This document shows positions 1 to 6,141 of a stretch of DNA of 15,776 nucleotides, in pieces. This stretch comes from DATJPD01 sp036394195 (GTDB taxonomy: Bacteria; Pseudomonadota; Alphaproteobacteria; CACIAM-22H2): assembly GCA_036394195.1 (NCBI GenBank), contig DASWFO010000258.1, forward strand, positions 1 through 15,776, given 5' to 3'. Position 1 is the stretch's first letter. Each line of letters starts with the position of its first letter. A program made the position numbers and the translations under genes. The notes beneath the pieces were generated by a model. That model did not search any database, was not told the DNA's origin, and worked only from the letters and a program-made list of their open reading frames with translations.

Positions 1-1
1 C

Positions 2-472
2 CGCCTCGCCTCGCCCAATGTGGCGCAGATGCTCGAAAGCATCGTCGCCGTCGCCGGCGACAACCGGCCGCGCTTCAAGCCGCTGTCGCGCCAGGCCGCC
101 GCGCTGCGCGCCGCGCGCATGTGCTACGACCACATCGCCGGCCGGCTCGGCGTCGGCCTCGCCGACACGCTGCAGACCCGCGGCCACATCGTGATCACCG
201 ACGAGACCGGCGAGATCACCGAGCCCGGGGTCCGCTTCCTGCGCGAGTTCGGCGTCGATCTCGACACCGCCCAGCGCCGCAAGCGCATCTTCTGCCGCGC
301 CTGCCTCGACTGGAGCGAGCGGCGCACCCATATCGGCGGCGCGGTCGGAGCGGCGCTCGCCGGGCGCTGCGAGCAGCTCGGCTGGACGGCGCGCATGCGC
401 AACAGCCGGGCGCTGACCATCACGCCCTCCGGCCGGCGCGGCCTGAACGAGGTATTCGGCCTCGCGTTCTAA
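2..472 (+). CDS. ArsR/SmtB-type winged-helix regulator, C-terminal part (5' end outside window)
   Basis: The reading frame is open from the first bases of the window and ends with TAA at 470-472. The GTG at position 20 is only an internal codon: upstream in-frame codons give RLASPNVAQM, which matches the end of the wing strand and the following helix of ArsR-type winged-helix regulators, so the DNA-binding helices lie before the window. The visible 156 residues are the C-terminal region usual in the larger (about 220-230 aa) ArsR-like proteins. They include the conserved stretch CYDHIAGRLGV, the block RACLDWSERR with its cysteine, and a closing SRALTITPSGRRGL segment. The likely role is a dimeric cytoplasmic repressor or sensor. 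The cysteines could be redox- or metal-sensitive, but that is inference and the ligand is unknown. It converges on the MFS transporter gene with a palindromic repeat between them, so it is probably not co-transcribed with it. Confidence 0.82.
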   Translation, partial: RLASPNVAQMLESIVAVAGDNRPRFKPLSRQAAALRAARMCYDHIAGRLGVGLADTLQTRGHIVITDETGEITEPGVRFLREFGVDLDTAQRRKRIFCRACLDWSERRTHIGGAVGAALAGRCEQLGWTARMRNSRALTITPSGRRGLNEVFGLAF

Positions 473-506
473 GCTGTCGACCGGACAGAGGACAATGGCT
501 CTCGCT

Positions 507-597
507 TCCGTCATTGCCGTGGGCTTGACCCGGCAATCCATGGCGCCGCGTCGCGATGGACCCTCGGGTCGAGCCGGTCGAGCCCGAGGGTGACGGA
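507..597. repeat. Intergenic palindromic repeat between convergent genes
   Basis: The 145-base gap between the ArsR-type gene and the MFS gene holds an imperfect palindrome. Outer arms are TCCGTCA (507-513) and TGACGGA (591-597). Inner arms are TCCAT (537-541) and ATGGA (556-560). The strongest hairpin pairs CCCTCGGG (561-568) with CCCGAGGG (583-590). The left half (GTCATTGCCG...CCCGGCAATCCATGG) has the wording of repeats scattered through alphaproteobacterial spacers. It may also act as a bidirectional transcription stop, but there is no T-run. Confidence 0.6.
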
Positions 598-617
598 GAA
601 AGATTGCGGCGCTCGTT

Positions 618-1988
618 CTAAGCGGCGGCGGTGCGGGGCTTCGCCGCGGCGTCGGCCTCGCCGGGTGCCACCTGCTCCAAGGCCCGCTGGCGCGTCTCGA
701 CACCCCAGAGGGCCACGACGACGATCTGGATGACGAGCAGCCCGATCATCAGGGCGAGCACGCCCTGGACGCCGTAGTCCTTGAACACCGGAAAGATGAT
801 GAACGGGCTGATGACGGTGACCCCGCGGCCGAAGAAGTTGCAGATGCCGTTGGCGCGCAGCCGCACCTCGGTCGGGAAGATCTCGGCCGTGTACACGCCA
901 TAGAGGATCGCGGTCAGAATGTAGGTCGGCACGATCAGGCCGAGGCCGGCGAGGATCACCAGCACGGGCGCCGTCACCATCGAATACGTCACCCCGGCCA
1001 CGATCGCCAGCAACGACGCGGCGATGATCATCGGCTTGCGGCCCCACAAATCGGCACCCCAGGCGCCGATCAGGCAGCCCGGCAGCGAGCCCAGCGAGAT
1101 GAACATGTTGAGGCCGAGCGAGGAGCCCAGGGTGCGGCCCTGCTGGACGAAGAAAGTCGGCATGTTGGTGACGAAGCCGAAGATCAGCGTGTTGATGACA
1201 ACCAGCACGACGCTGCCGACGATCAGCCGCGGCAGCAGTGCGGGCGTCAGCAGCGAGCTAAGGCTGCTCGAGGGTGTCACGGCCGGCGGCAGCGCCGGCG
1301 GCGGCAGGGGCTGTCCGCCCGACGCCTCCTGCTCGATCTCGCGCATCAGCGCCTCGGCCTCGTCGACGCGGCCCTGGGACTCCAGCCAACGCGGCGATTC
1401 CGGCAAGGCCTTGCGCAGGTACCACACGACCAGCGCGCCGATGCCCGCGATCGCGAACATCGCCCGCCACCCGAAACTAGGGATCAGGAAATTGCTGACG
1501 ATCGCGGTCACCGGGAAGCCGGCCACCACGATCAGCGCCATGCAGCCGAGCCAGCGGCCGCGGGTCTTCGGCGGGACGAATTCTGTGAGCGTGCCGTAGC
1601 CAACGACGATCTCGGCGCCGAGGCCCACACCCATGATGAACCGCCAGGCGATCAGCATGTTCATGTCGGTGGAGAACGCGCCGGCGAGCGAGGCCACGCC
1701 GAACAGGGCGAGGTTGGTCTGGTAGGTGAAGCGCCGGCCGAAGCGGTCGCCGACGAAGCCGGTGAGCAAGGCCCCCAAGGTCATGCCAATGAAGGTCGCC
1801 GACACGAAGAGCGGCGCCTGGGCGGGAACCGCGAACTTGGTGCTGATCATCGCGCCGAGGACCGGGCCCAGCAGGTACAGATCGAAGCCGTCGAAGAACA
1901 TCCCGGCGCCGATCAACCACATGATGCGGCGATGGAAGGACGAGATCGGCAGCCTATCGAGGCGTGCCCCCGCGTTCACCGTGGCCAT
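618..1988 (-). CDS. MFS transporter, aromatic-acid:H+ symporter (AAHS/PcaK-like) type
   Basis: The product is a 456-residue inner-membrane carrier of the major facilitator superfamily with about 12 hydrophobic segments and a hydrophilic central loop near residues 195-235. Visible signatures are D33-G-F-D36 in the first membrane segment (the DGxD motif known to matter in PcaK-like aromatic acid carriers), motif A G77-FVGDRFGRR86 in loop 2-3, WRFIMGVGLGAE in segment 4, PESPRW at 196-201, and a second motif A (GADLWGRK) in the C-terminal half. Proton-coupled uptake of an aromatic or related organic acid is the family expectation. The substrate cannot be read from sequence. The start is ATG at 1988, preceded on the minus strand by AGGGGGA about 7 bases upstream. 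A TTG 18 bases further up is possible but has no such site. The start lies inside the 3' end of the crotonase-family gene, so the two are probably translationally coupled. Confidence 0.88.
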   Translation of the reverse strand: MATVNAGARLDRLPISSFHRRIMWLIGAGMFFDGFDLYLLGPVLGAMISTKFAVPAQAPLFVSATFIGMTLGALLTGFVGDRFGRRFTYQTNLALFGVASLAGAFSTDMNMLIAWRFIMGVGLGAEIVVGYGTLTEFVPPKTRGRWLGCMALIVVAGFPVTAIVSNFLIPSFGWRAMFAIAGIGALVVWYLRKALPESPRWLESQGRVDEAEALMREIEQEASGGQPLPPPALPPAVTPSSSLSSLLTPALLPRLIVGSVVLVVINTLIFGFVTNMPTFFVQQGRTLGSSLGLNMFISLGSLPGCLIGAWGADLWGRKPMIIAASLLAIVAGVTYSMVTAPVLVILAGLGLIVPTYILTAILYGVYTAEIFPTEVRLRANGICNFFGRGVTVISPFIIFPVFKDYGVQGVLALMIGLLVIQIVVVALWGVETRQRALEQVAPGEADAAAKPRTAAA

Positions 1989-2718
1989 GGTCGTTTCCCC
2001 CTGCAAGCGTTGCTAAGCTGCCGACGGTGAGCGCTTCGACGGCCAGACGGCAGTTCTGGTCGAAGGTGTTCTGCTGCACGATCTGGAAGAATTCCTTGCA
2101 CCGCCGGACCGCGGCCGGCTTCAGCGCCAGGATCCGTGCCGCCAGCGCATCGGCGTCGCGCTTAAGGTCGGCCGGTGCGGCGACCTGCGAGATCAGACCG
2201 ATCTCCAGCGCCCGCCGGGGCGTGATCGGATCGCCGAACAGCACCAGCGGAAAGGCGTGGCGGGGCAAGGCGAAGTCGCCGAGATAGGCCATGATGGCCG
2301 CCGGCGGCAGGCCGTGCTTCATCTCGGGAAAGGACAGGCTGGCGGTCTCGGCGATCAGCGAGAAATCGCACAGGATCGCGAGCCCGAAGCCGAATCCCGC
2401 CGCGTCGCCCTGCACTTCGGCAATGCTGATCAGGTTGGTGGCGCGCAGGGCGCGCTTGTACTCGATGATGCGCTGGGCTTCGCGGCGCAGCGACTCGACG
2501 TCGCGGCCGGCGCGCTCGCGGCCGGTGCAGAACGCGGGGCCTCGGGCGCGCAGGCGGAGCACGCGGGCGCGTGGTGCTGCGTGCTCGGCGGCGAGTGCGG
2601 CCATCATCGCATCCATCATCGCGCCGGTGACCTGATTGCCGGGCCCATTGTCGAGCGTGAAGAGCAGCTCGTTGCCGCTGTGCTCGATGACCACGCCTGT
2701 CGCTGATTCTCCTGCCAT
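1954..2718 (-). CDS. Enoyl-CoA hydratase/isomerase (crotonase) family protein
   Basis: The 254-residue protein matches the crotonase fold in length and motif order. The first oxyanion-hole region is FCTGRERA (63-70), and the second is G104-DAAGFGFGL (104-113), where family members usually show GxAxGGGxEL. The PEMKHGLPP block (131-139) carries E132, equivalent to the second catalytic glutamate of rat crotonase. The first catalytic glutamate position is glycine (G112), so ordinary syn-hydration by a glutamate pair is doubtful. Isomerase, hydrolase or another acyl-CoA chemistry is equally possible. The C-terminal helices (ALKPAAVRRCKEFF) are typical. ATG 2718 is chosen because the crotonase homology begins just after it. 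The frame extends upstream to 2790 but that part is not family-like. It overlaps the transporter start by 35 bases, suggesting a shared transcript for import and CoA-thioester processing of one compound. Confidence 0.85.
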   Translation of the reverse strand: MAGESATGVVIEHSGNELLFTLDNGPGNQVTGAMMDAMMAALAAEHAAPRARVLRLRARGPAFCTGRERAGRDVESLRREAQRIIEYKRALRATNLISIAEVQGDAAGFGFGLAILCDFSLIAETASLSFPEMKHGLPPAAIMAYLGDFALPRHAFPLVLFGDPITPRRALEIGLISQVAAPADLKRDADALAARILALKPAAVRRCKEFFQIVQQNTFDQNCRLAVEALTVGSLATLAGGNDHGHGERGGTPR

Positions 2719-2811
2719 GCGGCCACGGTACACAGGCGGTCCAAGCGCCGTCAAACGGGAGCCGGCGGCACCGTCGTTCGTGGTTGTCAAAATCGCGTGA
2801 CCTGGAGATCA

Positions 2812-2932
2812 CCCCCACCCGACGCTGCGCGTCGACCTCCCCCCTCAAGGGGGAGGTAATTTATGCCGCCGCGCCGATTATTCGCCTCCCCCCTTGCAGG
2901 GGAGGCCGCGAGCGGTAGCGAGCGGGTGGGGG
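2812..2932. repeat. 121-base multi-hairpin intergenic repeat
   Basis: Outer arms CCCCCACCC (2812-2820) and GGGTGGGGG (2924-2932) pair perfectly. Inside are three hairpins: GACGC/GCGTC (2821-2825/2829-2833), ACCTCCCCC/GGGGGAGGT (2835-2843/2849-2857) and GCCTCCCC/GGGGAGGC (2884-2891/2899-2906). The CCCCCACCC...CTCCCCC...AAGGGGGAGG wording resembles a repeat class frequent in alphaproteobacterial spacers. It occupies most of the 223-base gap between the hydrolase gene and the crotonase-family gene, both on the minus strand. It probably limits or processes read-through between them. Confidence 0.7.
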
Positions 2933-2941
2933 GTTGTCCCG

Positions 2942-3802
2942 CTAAACGCGGCCGGCGATCAAGTCGGTCAGGGCCGCGGTGACCTTGCCCTTGGGGCTCG
3001 CCAGCTCTTCGAGGATGCTGAAATGCTCGTGCCCCGGCAGCGGCAGATCGCCGCCCTTGAGGCCGGACTTCGTCCAGGCCGCGTAGTACTCCTCGGACTG
3101 GCGGCGGAGCTCGGGCAGTTCGTCGCCGCCGACCGCGACGACCAGTGGCGCCGATTTCGCCGGGAGATGGTGGATCGGGCTGTTGCGGCGCGCTTCGGCC
3201 TCGTCCATGCGCACGGCGTCGTTCAGATAGCTGAGCCGGATCGGCTCGAGATCGAACAGCCCGCTGATCGCGACGCCACCCTTCACGCCGGGCACGCTCA
3301 TCGCCATCGCGGTGAGATGGCCGCCGGCCGAATGGCCGCCGATATAGACGCCGTCGGTGGCGGCGCCGAGCTCGCCGAGGTGCTCGACGATCCACGCCAC
3401 CGCGCGGCGCACCTCGCCGACCAGCCCGTCGAGGCTAATACCCGGCGTCAGCGTGTATTCGATCGGCGCCACGTTGATGCCCTGGGCGAGCGGACCTTCG
3501 CCGATGCACCCGTAATTCTCCTTGTCGCTCATCTGCCAATAGCCACCGTGGATCCACACGAAGGTCGGCGCCTTGGGCTTCCCGCACGAGATGAAGTCGA
3601 GGCGGTTGCGCGGCGCATCGCCATAACGCAGGTCGCGCTCCGTCTTGAACCGCTCGGTCAGCGCCTTGCTGCGCGCCGTCCAGTCGGCGACGTAGCGGTT
3701 GCGCTTCTCCATGCCGACGGCGAGGGTGTTGTTGTACGCAGCGTCGAGCGCCGCCTTGTCCATGTCACGATAAATCTGGGGGCCGCGACAGATCGGGGTC
3801 AC
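2942..3802 (-). CDS. Alpha/beta hydrolase, kynurenine formamidase/esterase-like
   Basis: The 286-residue serine hydrolase has the HGGYW motif (85-89, oxyanion hole) typical of the arylformamidase/esterase branch of alpha/beta hydrolases. The nucleophile elbow GGHSAGG places the catalytic serine at 158, with probable acid D227 (VAVGGDE) and histidine H260 (HEHFSIL). There is no signal peptide, so it should be cytoplasmic. The N-terminal YRDMDKAALDAAYNN segment is also usual for this branch. GTG 3802 is preferred: GGAG lies six bases upstream, and the family's IYRDMD segment is then included. The later ATG at 3763 has no visible ribosome site. The substrate could be N-formylkynurenine or another amide or ester. 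No kynurenine-pathway gene is nearby, so the general name is safer. It lies 33 bases after the lipoprotein gene and probably shares its transcript. Confidence 0.85.
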   Translation of the reverse strand: MTPICRGPQIYRDMDKAALDAAYNNTLAVGMEKRNRYVADWTARSKALTERFKTERDLRYGDAPRNRLDFISCGKPKAPTFVWIHGGYWQMSDKENYGCIGEGPLAQGINVAPIEYTLTPGISLDGLVGEVRRAVAWIVEHLGELGAATDGVYIGGHSAGGHLTAMAMSVPGVKGGVAISGLFDLEPIRLSYLNDAVRMDEAEARRNSPIHHLPAKSAPLVVAVGGDELPELRRQSEEYYAAWTKSGLKGGDLPLPGHEHFSILEELASPKGKVTAALTDLIAGRV

Positions 3803-3835
3803 CGTGCGCTCCGTGACGCTCAGATGGGGTGGGGC

Positions 3836-4357
3836 TCAGCCGACGCGGCGAAGATAGATCGCGACCTGGCGATAATCCCGCACCACATAGGACGCCGGTC
3901 CCGCCGCTTCCTTCACCGCCGGGGTGTAGGCGGGGTCGAACTGCGGCTCGTTGGCGCCGTAGACGTCCGCCCCGGACCCCATGGCATTCGAGGCGCGGTT
4001 GCGGTCCGGGCCTTGCGGGTTCTCGACCACGCGCGAGCCGACCACGCGCCGCGAGATGACCACGACGTCGGCGCCGATCCGCTTCCCGAAATCGATCATC
4101 GACTCGTCATTGGCGTGCTGCCCGACGAAGCTGACCCGGCCGATCCGCTGATAACTGCGGTTCTCATAGGCCGTCTTGTACGCCACCTCGGCATCCTCGC
4201 CGCCGTCGATGACGGCAACGGTCTGCGTCGGGGCGAAGGTCTGCCGGGCCTCCGGCGTATAATATTTCTCGACGTTGATGATGCCGCACCCGGCCAAGCC
4301 TAGGCACAGGCCAACGACCAGGACGCCGAAGCTGAAAATGGGGCGCAGAGCAGCCAT
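3836..4357 (-). CDS. Putative outer-membrane or periplasmic lipoprotein, unknown function
   Basis: The 173-residue protein begins with a short basic N-region (R5), a hydrophobic stretch at 7-21 and lipobox L21-A-G-C24, so it should be cleaved by signal peptidase II and lipidated at Cys24. The mature part is soluble, with possible alternating strand/helix blocks: TQTVAVI, GKRIGADVVVISRR (around 110-125) and a closing YRQVAIYLRR. I do not recognise a named domain. GADVVVISRR followed by a proline/tyrosine-rich segment and a final beta strand suggests a small alpha/beta sensor or scaffold, but that is only a pattern impression. ATG 4357 has no clear ribosome site. A promoter candidate lies about 63-92 bases upstream. 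The hydrolase gene follows after 33 bases, and the SDR gene is divergent on the other side. Confidence 0.75.
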   Translation of the reverse strand: MAALRPIFSFGVLVVGLCLGLAGCGIINVEKYYTPEARQTFAPTQTVAVIDGGEDAEVAYKTAYENRSYQRIGRVSFVGQHANDESMIDFGKRIGADVVVISRRVVGSRVVENPQGPDRNRASNAMGSGADVYGANEPQFDPAYTPAVKEAAGPASYVVRDYRQVAIYLRRVG

Positions 4358-4419
4358 GGGTAGTATGTGGGGTGGCGAATGCCGGCAGAGAAGGCCGGAC
4401 GGACGGGAAGATGAGATCG

Positions 4420-4449
4420 ACGATAGGCGGCGGACCGCCCAAGGGTCAA
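4420..4449 (-). promoter_or_regulatory. Candidate sigma-70-type promoter for the lipoprotein-hydrolase pair
   Basis: Read on the minus strand, TTGACC (4444-4449, five of six to TTGACA) and TATCGT (4420-4425, four of six to TATAAT) are separated by 18 bases. Transcription would begin near 4413, leaving a leader of about 56 bases. A second GGGTCAA copy 13 bases further upstream makes a small direct repeat. The match is modest. Confidence 0.35.
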
Positions 4450-4570
4450 GCCGCCGAGGGTCAAACAGATCGGCGCCGCATCAACGGGGGGCACCCGCCG
4501 CGGCCGGGCAATGTGTTAATTTCGGCGCTGATCGAATTTCGAGCATGAGCGCAGCCATGGGCTTCCAACC

Positions 4571-5335
4571 ATGACCGGGCACCCGTTTTCTCTGGCCGGC
4601 AAGGTGGCGCTGGTCACCGGGGCGGCGCGCGGGCTCGGCTTTGAGATCGCCAAGGCGCTCGCCGGGGCCGGGGCCGCCGTGACCATCAACGGCCGGGACG
4701 CCGGGCGGCTGGAAGCGGCGGCGACGCGGGCGGCGCAGGACGGCATCCAGCTGGCGACCGCCGCCTTCGACGCCAGCGGCGCCGACGCGGTGCCGGAGAT
4801 CGAGCGGCTCCGCCAGCGTCACGGGCGGCTCGACGTGCTGGTGAGCAATGTCGGGGTGCGCAACCGCAAGACCCTGTTCGACCTGGCGCCGGCGGAGATC
4901 CGCGAGCTGATCGAGGCCGACCTTGTCGGGCCGTTCCTGCTGGCGCGAGCCGCCGCGGCGGCCATGGCCCGGCAGCGCCAGGGCCGCATCATCCTGATGA
5001 CGTCGATCGCCGGGCCGTTCGCGCATCCCGGCGATGCGGCCTACACCGCCGCCAAGGGCGGGCTGGCGGCGCTGACCAAGGCGCTGGCGGTCGAGCTCGG
5101 GCCGCAAAACGTGACCGTGAACGCGATCGCGCCTGGGTTCTTTGCCACCGAGACCAATGCCGGGATCGTCGCCGACCCGCAGCGCAGCGCCTATTTCGTC
5201 GAGCGCACGGCCTTGAAGCGATGGGGCCGGCCGGAGGAGATCGCCGGCGCCGCCGTCTTCCTGGCCTCCGACGCCGCGTCGTTCATCACCGGTCATGTCC
5301 TGACGGTCGATGGCGGCACGACGTCTATGTTTTAG
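4571..5335 (+). CDS. SDR-family NAD(P)-dependent oxidoreductase
   Basis: The 254-residue classical short-chain dehydrogenase has nucleotide-binding TGAARGLG (16-23), an SNVG in place of the usual NNAG (92-95), catalytic S145 (LMTSIAG), Y158 and K162 (YTAAK), the PGFFATET substrate-loop region near 194, and the C-terminal VLTVDGGTT. The asparagine of the SDR catalytic tetrad is aspartate here (D117 in ADLVGPF), a variation seen in active members. Overall wording is closest to the gluconate 5-dehydrogenase/3-oxoacyl-ACP reductase-like group, so it should interconvert an alcohol and a ketone in the cytoplasm. The substrate is not inferable. ATG 4571 fits the family N-terminus but lacks a Shine-Dalgarno site. 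It overlaps as ATGA the stop of a possible nine-codon frame starting at 4545. It is divergent from the lipoprotein-hydrolase genes and followed by a palindromic repeat. Confidence 0.88.
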   Translation: MTGHPFSLAGKVALVTGAARGLGFEIAKALAGAGAAVTINGRDAGRLEAAATRAAQDGIQLATAAFDASGADAVPEIERLRQRHGRLDVLVSNVGVRNRKTLFDLAPAEIRELIEADLVGPFLLARAAAAAMARQRQGRIILMTSIAGPFAHPGDAAYTAAKGGLAALTKALAVELGPQNVTVNAIAPGFFATETNAGIVADPQRSAYFVERTALKRWGRPEEIAGAAVFLASDAASFITGHVLTVDGGTTSMF

Positions 5336-5348
5336 GTGACCGACGACT

Positions 5349-5459
5349 CGTCATCGCGAGGAGCGTGAGCGACGAAGCGATCCAGTGGGCACGCTGGATC
5401 GCTTCGCGGAGCCTGTCCTGGGGCCGGCCTTCGGCCGGACCCGAGGGCTCGCAATGACG
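5349..5459. repeat. Alphaproteobacterial intergenic palindromic element with three nested stems
   Basis: Terminal arms CGTCATCGCGAG (5349-5360) and CTCGCAATGACG (5448-5459) pair at 11 of 12 positions. An inner perfect 13-base stem pairs CGAAGCGATCCAG (5373-5385) with CTGGATCGCTTCG (5394-5406). A third hairpin pairs CCGGCC with GGCCGG (5424-5429/5433-5438). The wording (CGTCATTGCGAGGAGCG..., CTGGATCGCTTCG, CTCGCAATGACGG) is that of a repeat found in many copies in Bradyrhizobium-like genomes. It fills the gap between the SDR gene and the 3' end of the 58-codon gene, two convergent ends, so it may also stop transcription from both sides. Confidence 0.75.
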
Positions 5460-5468
5460 GAGTGAGTA

Positions 5469-5645
5469 TCAGCGGTCGCCGTCGGCCCGCTTCATGTCGG
5501 TGGCCAGCTTGTCGTATTGCTGGGCGAGCACGAGAAGCTCGTTTTTCACGCCGGGGTCCTTGGCGGCATGGGCCATCGCGCGCAGCTCCATCGCACGTTC
5601 CATGTACCGGTCGCGACTCGATTTCGGCGGTTTCGGCTGACCCAT
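5469..5645 (-). CDS. 58-aa hypothetical small protein (YxxxAxxLRxMA...LAxQYDxLA family)
   Basis: The minus-strand frame runs from ATG 5645 to TGA 5469-5471. It has a good ribosome site (GAGG six bases before ATG) and a promoter candidate upstream. The protein is highly charged, with no membrane segment and no signal peptide. After a proline/lysine-rich start (GQPKPPKSSRD), residues 14-48 form two likely amphipathic helices separated by a DPGV turn: YMERAMELRAMAHAAK, then VKNELLVLAQQYDKLA. This helix-DP-helix layout is that of the numerous small hypothetical proteins of alphaproteobacteria with the wording YRxxAxxxRxMAxxxxDPxxxxxxxxLAxxxxxLA. The divergent neighbour at 5887-6120 has the same core, with 15 of 35 residues identical in an ungapped comparison by eye. 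Function is unknown. A helical-hairpin dimer is plausible but unproven. Confidence 0.8.
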   Translation of the reverse strand: MGQPKPPKSSRDRYMERAMELRAMAHAAKDPGVKNELLVLAQQYDKLATDMKRADGDR

Positions 5646-5675
5646 CGCCTGCCTCGCTGTATCAGACCCCCGTAC

Positions 5676-5816
5676 CGCCCGGGCGCATTTTTACCGTCAG
5701 TTATCATTTGAATCAATATGTCCGGAGCGCCCGGAAGAGGCGTTTTACCGTCGGCGTCATCCCCATTATCCCCGTGATTCAACTCAGGGTTTTTCCGGAT
5801 GCCCCTCTCAGGGTTT
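5676..5816. repeat. Patterned spacer: paired short direct repeats between divergent small genes
   Basis: The 241-base spacer between the two small paralogs (5646-5886) holds two direct-repeat pairs. TTTTACCGTC occurs at 5689-5698 and 5743-5752 (54 bases apart). CTCAGGGTTT occurs at 5783-5792 and 5807-5816 (24 bases apart). It also contains the perfect palindrome CGCCCGGGCG (5676-5685) and inverted arms TCCGG/CCGGA (5721-5725/5731-5735). The TTTTACCGTC copies overlap and flank the minus-strand promoter candidate, as operator half-sites would. A weak plus-strand promoter pair, TTGCGG (from 5825) and CATATG 17 bases on, could serve the 77-codon gene. Confidence 0.4.
5688..5716 (-). promoter_or_regulatory. 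Candidate promoter of the 58-aa gene
   Basis: On the minus strand, TTGATT (5711-5716) and TAAAAA (5688-5693) are exactly 17 bases apart and lie about 43 bases before the start codon. Each hexamer matches the sigma-70 consensus at four of six positions. The stretch is distinctly A+T-rich against a GC-rich background. The -35 box overlaps a near-palindrome TTGAATCAA (5708-5716). Confidence 0.45.
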
Positions 5817-5886
5817 CCCCCGATTGCGGTTTTTAAGTAGGTGCTGCATATGGGTTCGCCCCCGCTCCAACAGTGTTTTACCCCAC

Positions 5887-6120
5887 ATGCCGAGCAATCT
5901 TGACCCAGCGGAATTCTACCGGCGCGAAGCCGCCCGCCTCCGCAGCATGGCGGACTCCCACATCTTCAGCGACGTTCAGCAGGGCCTGCTTAATGTCGCG
6001 CGTCAGTATGACGTTCTCGCCGACCAGGCGGCGGGCATCCAGCGCCACACATTCGGCCGGCGCCTGACGCGGCCGAGCCTGGACGACTTCGCCGGCGCCG
6101 CCGAAGGAAATTCCGACTAG
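5887..6120 (+). CDS. 77-aa hypothetical small protein, paralog of the 58-aa neighbour
   Basis: The start ATG 5887 is chosen because the family core follows at once (DPAEFYRREAARLRSMA). The frame is open further up to 5824, but that stretch is arginine/cysteine-rich and unlike the family. Residues 10-44 give the same two-helix core as the divergent gene: YRREAARLRSMA, a short linker, and VQQGLLNVARQYDVLA. A longer tail (residues 45-77) contains basic RRLTRPS and acidic DDF. No signal peptide or membrane segment is present, so it is presumably cytoplasmic. No clear ribosome site precedes the ATG, so the start is less secure than that of the 58-aa gene. It converges on the Sel1-repeat gene with only 21 bases between stops. 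Function is unknown. Confidence 0.72.
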   Translation: MPSNLDPAEFYRREAARLRSMADSHIFSDVQQGLLNVARQYDVLADQAAGIQRHTFGRRLTRPSLDDFAGAAEGNSD

Positions 6121-6141
6121 CCCGGCGTCGGCTGGTCGGAC

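Noticed and set aside
1726..2016. Short plus-strand frames within the MFS/crotonase overlap
   Set aside because: They are antisense to two family-supported genes and carry no motif.
2894..4303. Very long open frame on the plus strand opposite the hydrolase and lipoprotein genes
   Set aside because: Composition is dominated by Arg/Ala/Gly/His with no family pattern. It mirrors two minus-strand genes that have catalytic motifs, a lipobox and, for the hydrolase, a ribosome site. GC-rich DNA commonly leaves such frames open.
5462..5836. Plus-strand open frame across the small-gene region
   Set aside because: It lies antisense to the 58-codon gene, which has a good ribosome site, a promoter candidate and a paralog. 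This frame ends in the spacer with no family features.
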